Source: Ascarosepion bandense (taxonomy: Eukaryota > Mollusca > Cephalopoda > Sepiida > Sepiidae). From it: a stretch of 64,000 nucleotides of DNA. Below, one piece after another: positions 62,190-64,000 of this stretch (within the stretch, counting starts at the first letter, position 1; every line of letters starts with the position of its first letter). Location of the stretch: positions 361,001-425,000 of the forward strand of contig JBBBDQ010001613.1 in the NCBI GenBank assembly GCA_037127315.1, written 5' to 3'. The notes beneath the pieces are model-generated. The model saw nothing but the letters and a program-made list of their open reading frames with translations. It had not been told where the DNA came from and ran no database searches. A program made the position numbers and the translations under genes.

Positions 62190-62420
62190 TTGATTGAAAC
62201 AACTTGTTTAAGGTTGTAATCGATTATTTTCCCCTCCGATTAGGTCATGTGCAGCAATATGAAGCTATTTTCGGGGTGTATGATGAAATTTGTTTGGCCT
62301 TGAAAAATATTGAGTCATCTGTGATTGCATCTGATTTTTATCACGCCCAGACACTATTGTCTTGACTGTCAATTAGTTTTCTGCAGCCAGTGTCGTCAAT
62401 GCAGTGCATACACATTTATA
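62190..62420 (+). mobile_element. Tc1-E left fragment
   Basis: TTGCGCAAATTGATTGAAAC, GATTAGGTCATGTGCAGCAA and ATCACGCCCAGACACTATTG match the other Tc1-E copies. It ends near CAATGCAGTGCATA, where the tandem LINE B-end units begin. Confidence 0.78.
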
Positions 62421-62424
62421 TTCT

Positions 62425-62850
62425 AGATTCATGGGCTTGAGCTAGTGGATGGCAGAGCGGAGTTTGGGTGGTGTAACAAGAGAAAGCGTGCTAAGAGCCA
62501 CCAGGGATAAGGAGACGTGGAAAGCCATGATCGCCTACGTCCTAAAAGGACATGGCACATAGAAGAAAAATATATATGTCAACTGTTCATAAGAAATTAT
62601 AATGTGGATATAAAATGGGGGATCAATTCTATATTGTAAACAATATATAAACAGATCCCTCATTTTGTGACCATGCTAGTTTCTATCCATTTATATTCTA
62701 GATTTATAGGCTTGAGCTAGTGAATGGTAGAGTGGGGTTTGGGTGGTGTAACAGGAGAAAGCGTGCTAAGAGCCACCAGGGATGGGGAGACGTTGAAAGC
62801 CATGATCGCCTACGTCCTGAAAGGACAGGGCACATAGAAAAAGAAGAAGA
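62425..62850 (+). repeat. Tandem units of LINE B 3' end plus spacer
   Basis: Two LINE B ends (62440-62565 and 62710-62850: GAGCCACCAGGGAT, GCCATGATCGCCTACGTCCT, AAAGGACAGGGCACATAG) are separated by a 145-bp spacer with GGGGGATCAATTCTATATTG and AAACTAG-type phrases. The same unit as 28785-29327 in the other orientation. Confidence 0.8.
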
Positions 62851-62869
62851 AAAAGAAGATGTGAACACT

Positions 62870-63342
62870 TGTGCAATTTTGTTGAAGCAACTGATTTAGT
62901 TTCCTTTCTTTTATCATACGGTCAGATTTAGACCCACGGGAGTCACAGGGTGTATTTTTTTCCTAAGATTAGATCATTTACAGTCGTGTGCAATAATATG
63001 GATCTATTTTCGGGGTGTATTTTTTTTTCCTAAGATTAGATCATTTACAGTCGTGTGCAATAATATGGATCTATTTTCGGGATGTATGGTGAAATTTGTT
63101 TGGCCTTCAAAAACATTGCGTTATCCGTGATTGCATAGGATTTTTATCACGCCCAGTCACTATTGTCTCGACTGTCGATCAGTTGTCCTACGGCCATTGT
63201 CTGCAATGGACGCTACTCCAAGGAAGCGTATAAAAACTGTAACGTTGTACGAAAACACAAGGCGTGTGTCTGTGCACAAGGTGCGTGTTTGCGTGGGGGC
63301 TTTGTACGGAAAAGTTATAGGTCAGATTTAAATTAGACGAGT
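62870..63342 (+). mobile_element. Tc1-E left portion with internal duplication
   Basis: AACACTTGTGCAATTTTGTT and CGGTCAGATTTAGACCCACG open the copy. A 66-bp phrase (GTGTATTTTTTTTCCTAAGA, TTAGATCATTTACAGTCGTG, TGCAATAATATGGATC) is duplicated at about 62950 and 63015. It leads to a short transposase start at 63206. Confidence 0.8.
63206..63331 (+). pseudogene. Tc1 transposase N-terminal stub
   Basis: MDATPRKRIKTVTLYENT matches the first helix region at 41756; then the sequence diverges to RRVSVHKVRVCVGALYGKVI and stops. 41 codons. The second helix is lost. Confidence 0.65.
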
Positions 63343-63814
63343 AAACAAATGTATTTGTTTGTTTGTTTCGAGGTTTAACGACCTATCAATCCTTATGGGA
63401 TCATTTAAGGTCATAACCAATGATTTTTGGGTAAGGTTATTTTATTTTTACAACATTTTTCTTTTTCGAGTATCAAGTCTCATTGGGATTTGTTTTTAAG
63501 AGCAGGTTCCCCGAGTCCTATCCTTGTTATTTAACCCGTAACTGGAGAGAAGGGACGGATTAATACCTTTCCCAAGGGTACCAGTGCTTAAGTGAATGGA
63601 GGGTATTCGACTGGAATTCGAACTCGGTTCACCGATTTCTCTTTCCGAGCCACTGCCCCACAATGCACATCCGTCACTATACGCTTACAGCACCTAGTAT
63701 TCCCAAGCAGTCACCCATCTAAGTACTGACCAGGCTCAACGTTGCTTAACTTCGGTGATCGAGCGAGGACCGGTGTATTCAACGTGATAGGCCGTAAGCC
63801 CAAACAAATGTATT
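63343..63814 (-). mobile_element. 5S rRNA/tRNA chimeric SINE, complete, with 13-bp target duplication
   Basis: A perfect AAACAAATGTATT flanks the element (63343-63355 and 63802-63814). Minus-strand order from 63801: a 5S rRNA-like head (about 120 nt), 8 nt, a tRNA-related unit beginning GGATGTGCATTGTGGGGCAG with B-box-like GAGTTCGAATTCC, and a body shared with the common SINE (GGTATTAATCCGTC, CTCCAGTTACGGGTTAAATA). Next comes a distinct 3' part (CTTAAATGATCCCATAAGGA, TTGATAGGTCGTTAAACCTC) and an (AAAC)n tail. This 446-bp retroposon lacks the ACTGACTGA end of the common SINE. Chimeric 5S-tRNA heads are known in AmnSINE1; whether this one is described is not known to me. Confidence 0.88.
63680..63799 (-). 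ncRNA. 5S rRNA-like sequence (SINE head, probably not a functional gene)
   Basis: Read from 63799: GCTTACGGCCTATCACGTTG, AATACACCGGTCCTCGCTCG, ATCACCGAAGTTAAGCAACG, TTGAGCCTGGTCAGTACTTA, GATGGGTGACTGCTTGGGAA, TACTAGGTGCTGTAAGC. The 5S hallmarks are present: the internal promoter A-box-like AAGTTAAGCAACG, the GATGGGTGAC C-box and the paired 5'/3' ends (GCTTAC with GTAAGC). It lacks a T-run terminator directly after the 3' end and continues into a tRNA-like unit inside a common target duplication. It is therefore best read as the promoter-bearing head of a SINE. The internal control regions might still drive polymerase III. Confidence 0.85.
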
Positions 63815-64000
63815 AGAAAGTGTTCTACAAATGTCCGCATGGAAGAGTTTGTAAAATCGTAGGCGTCATCTACAGAGTAGAAGTAAATGATAAAATATAC
63901 ATAGAGAAGGGAAATTTTAGCGTGTTGTCAGCAGTGAATTGAGTTCTTTCAGTGACTGGCGTGTTTATACCCCGTTTATATAGAACACGCTAAAGTTTCC
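63815..64000. other. Unassigned sequence
   Basis: A short inverted pair, TTTTAGCGTGTT near 63915 and AACACGCTAAAG near 63985, lies here. Nothing else recognised before the window ends. Confidence 0.4.

Noticed and set aside
63680..63799. Functional 5S rRNA gene or member of a 5S cluster
   Set aside because: No downstream T-run terminator, no second 5S copy, and it shares one target duplication with a SINE body.

Overview
This window looks like an AT-rich, repeat-saturated intergenic stretch of an invertebrate animal genome. No intact host protein gene could be supported. The combination of tRNA-derived SINEs with a fixed 3' hairpin, several LINE and Tc1 families, Helitrons and very many (TA)n arrays suggests a mollusc, most likely a cephalopod such as an octopus. 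That assignment is inference from sequence style, not a diagnostic marker. Nearly every open reading frame longer than 60 codons is either a microsatellite read-through or a decayed transposon protein. || Family names used here. LINE A: jockey/CR1-like, ends in a G-rich motif plus ATAAAA. LINE B: RTE-like, ends in a (GAA)n tail. LINE C: R2/R4-like with a CCHC finger and REL endonuclease region. SINE: tRNA-headed, about 305 bp. Helitron family: 5' TC, 3' hairpin plus CTAG, A/T target. Tc1-A to Tc1-E: five distinct Tc1/mariner-like families. R: a dispersed unit of unknown class confined here to 31991-39700. || Layout. 1-1860 is a polypyrimidine tract. 1860-9650 holds a LINE A end, a foldback hairpin, SINEs, two Helitrons (one carrying a solo LTR with target duplication), two minisatellites, a LINE C end and a pogo-like element. 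9650-25650 holds Tc1-A, LINE A and B fragments, SINEs, two Helitrons, several palindromic MITEs and short tandem repeats. 25650-31990 is mostly LINE A, B and C debris, including a nearly readable LINE C end. 31991-39700 is a nested block in which copies of unit R lie in opposite orientations and have been hit by LINEs, SINEs, a Helitron, Tc1-B and an LTR-like piece. 39700-52800 holds Tc1-A, B, C and E, SINEs, a 187-bp tandem repeat split by insertions, and two Helitrons. 52800-63340 holds two long LINE A copies, a MITE with a possible target duplication, Tc1-B, D and E, and LTR-like repeats. 63343-63814 is a complete retroposon with a 5S rRNA-derived head joined to a tRNA-derived unit, flanked by a perfect 13-bp target duplication. 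|| The elements interact mainly by nesting. TA-targeting transposons sit at (TA)n arrays, LINEs have landed in R units, and the SINEs presumably depend on a LINE that was not identified. The most interesting items are the 5S/tRNA chimeric SINE, the Helitron family with exactly definable ends, the Tc1-B family that spread with an internal palindrome, and a short motif that repeatedly precedes (TCTA)n(TA)n arrays.
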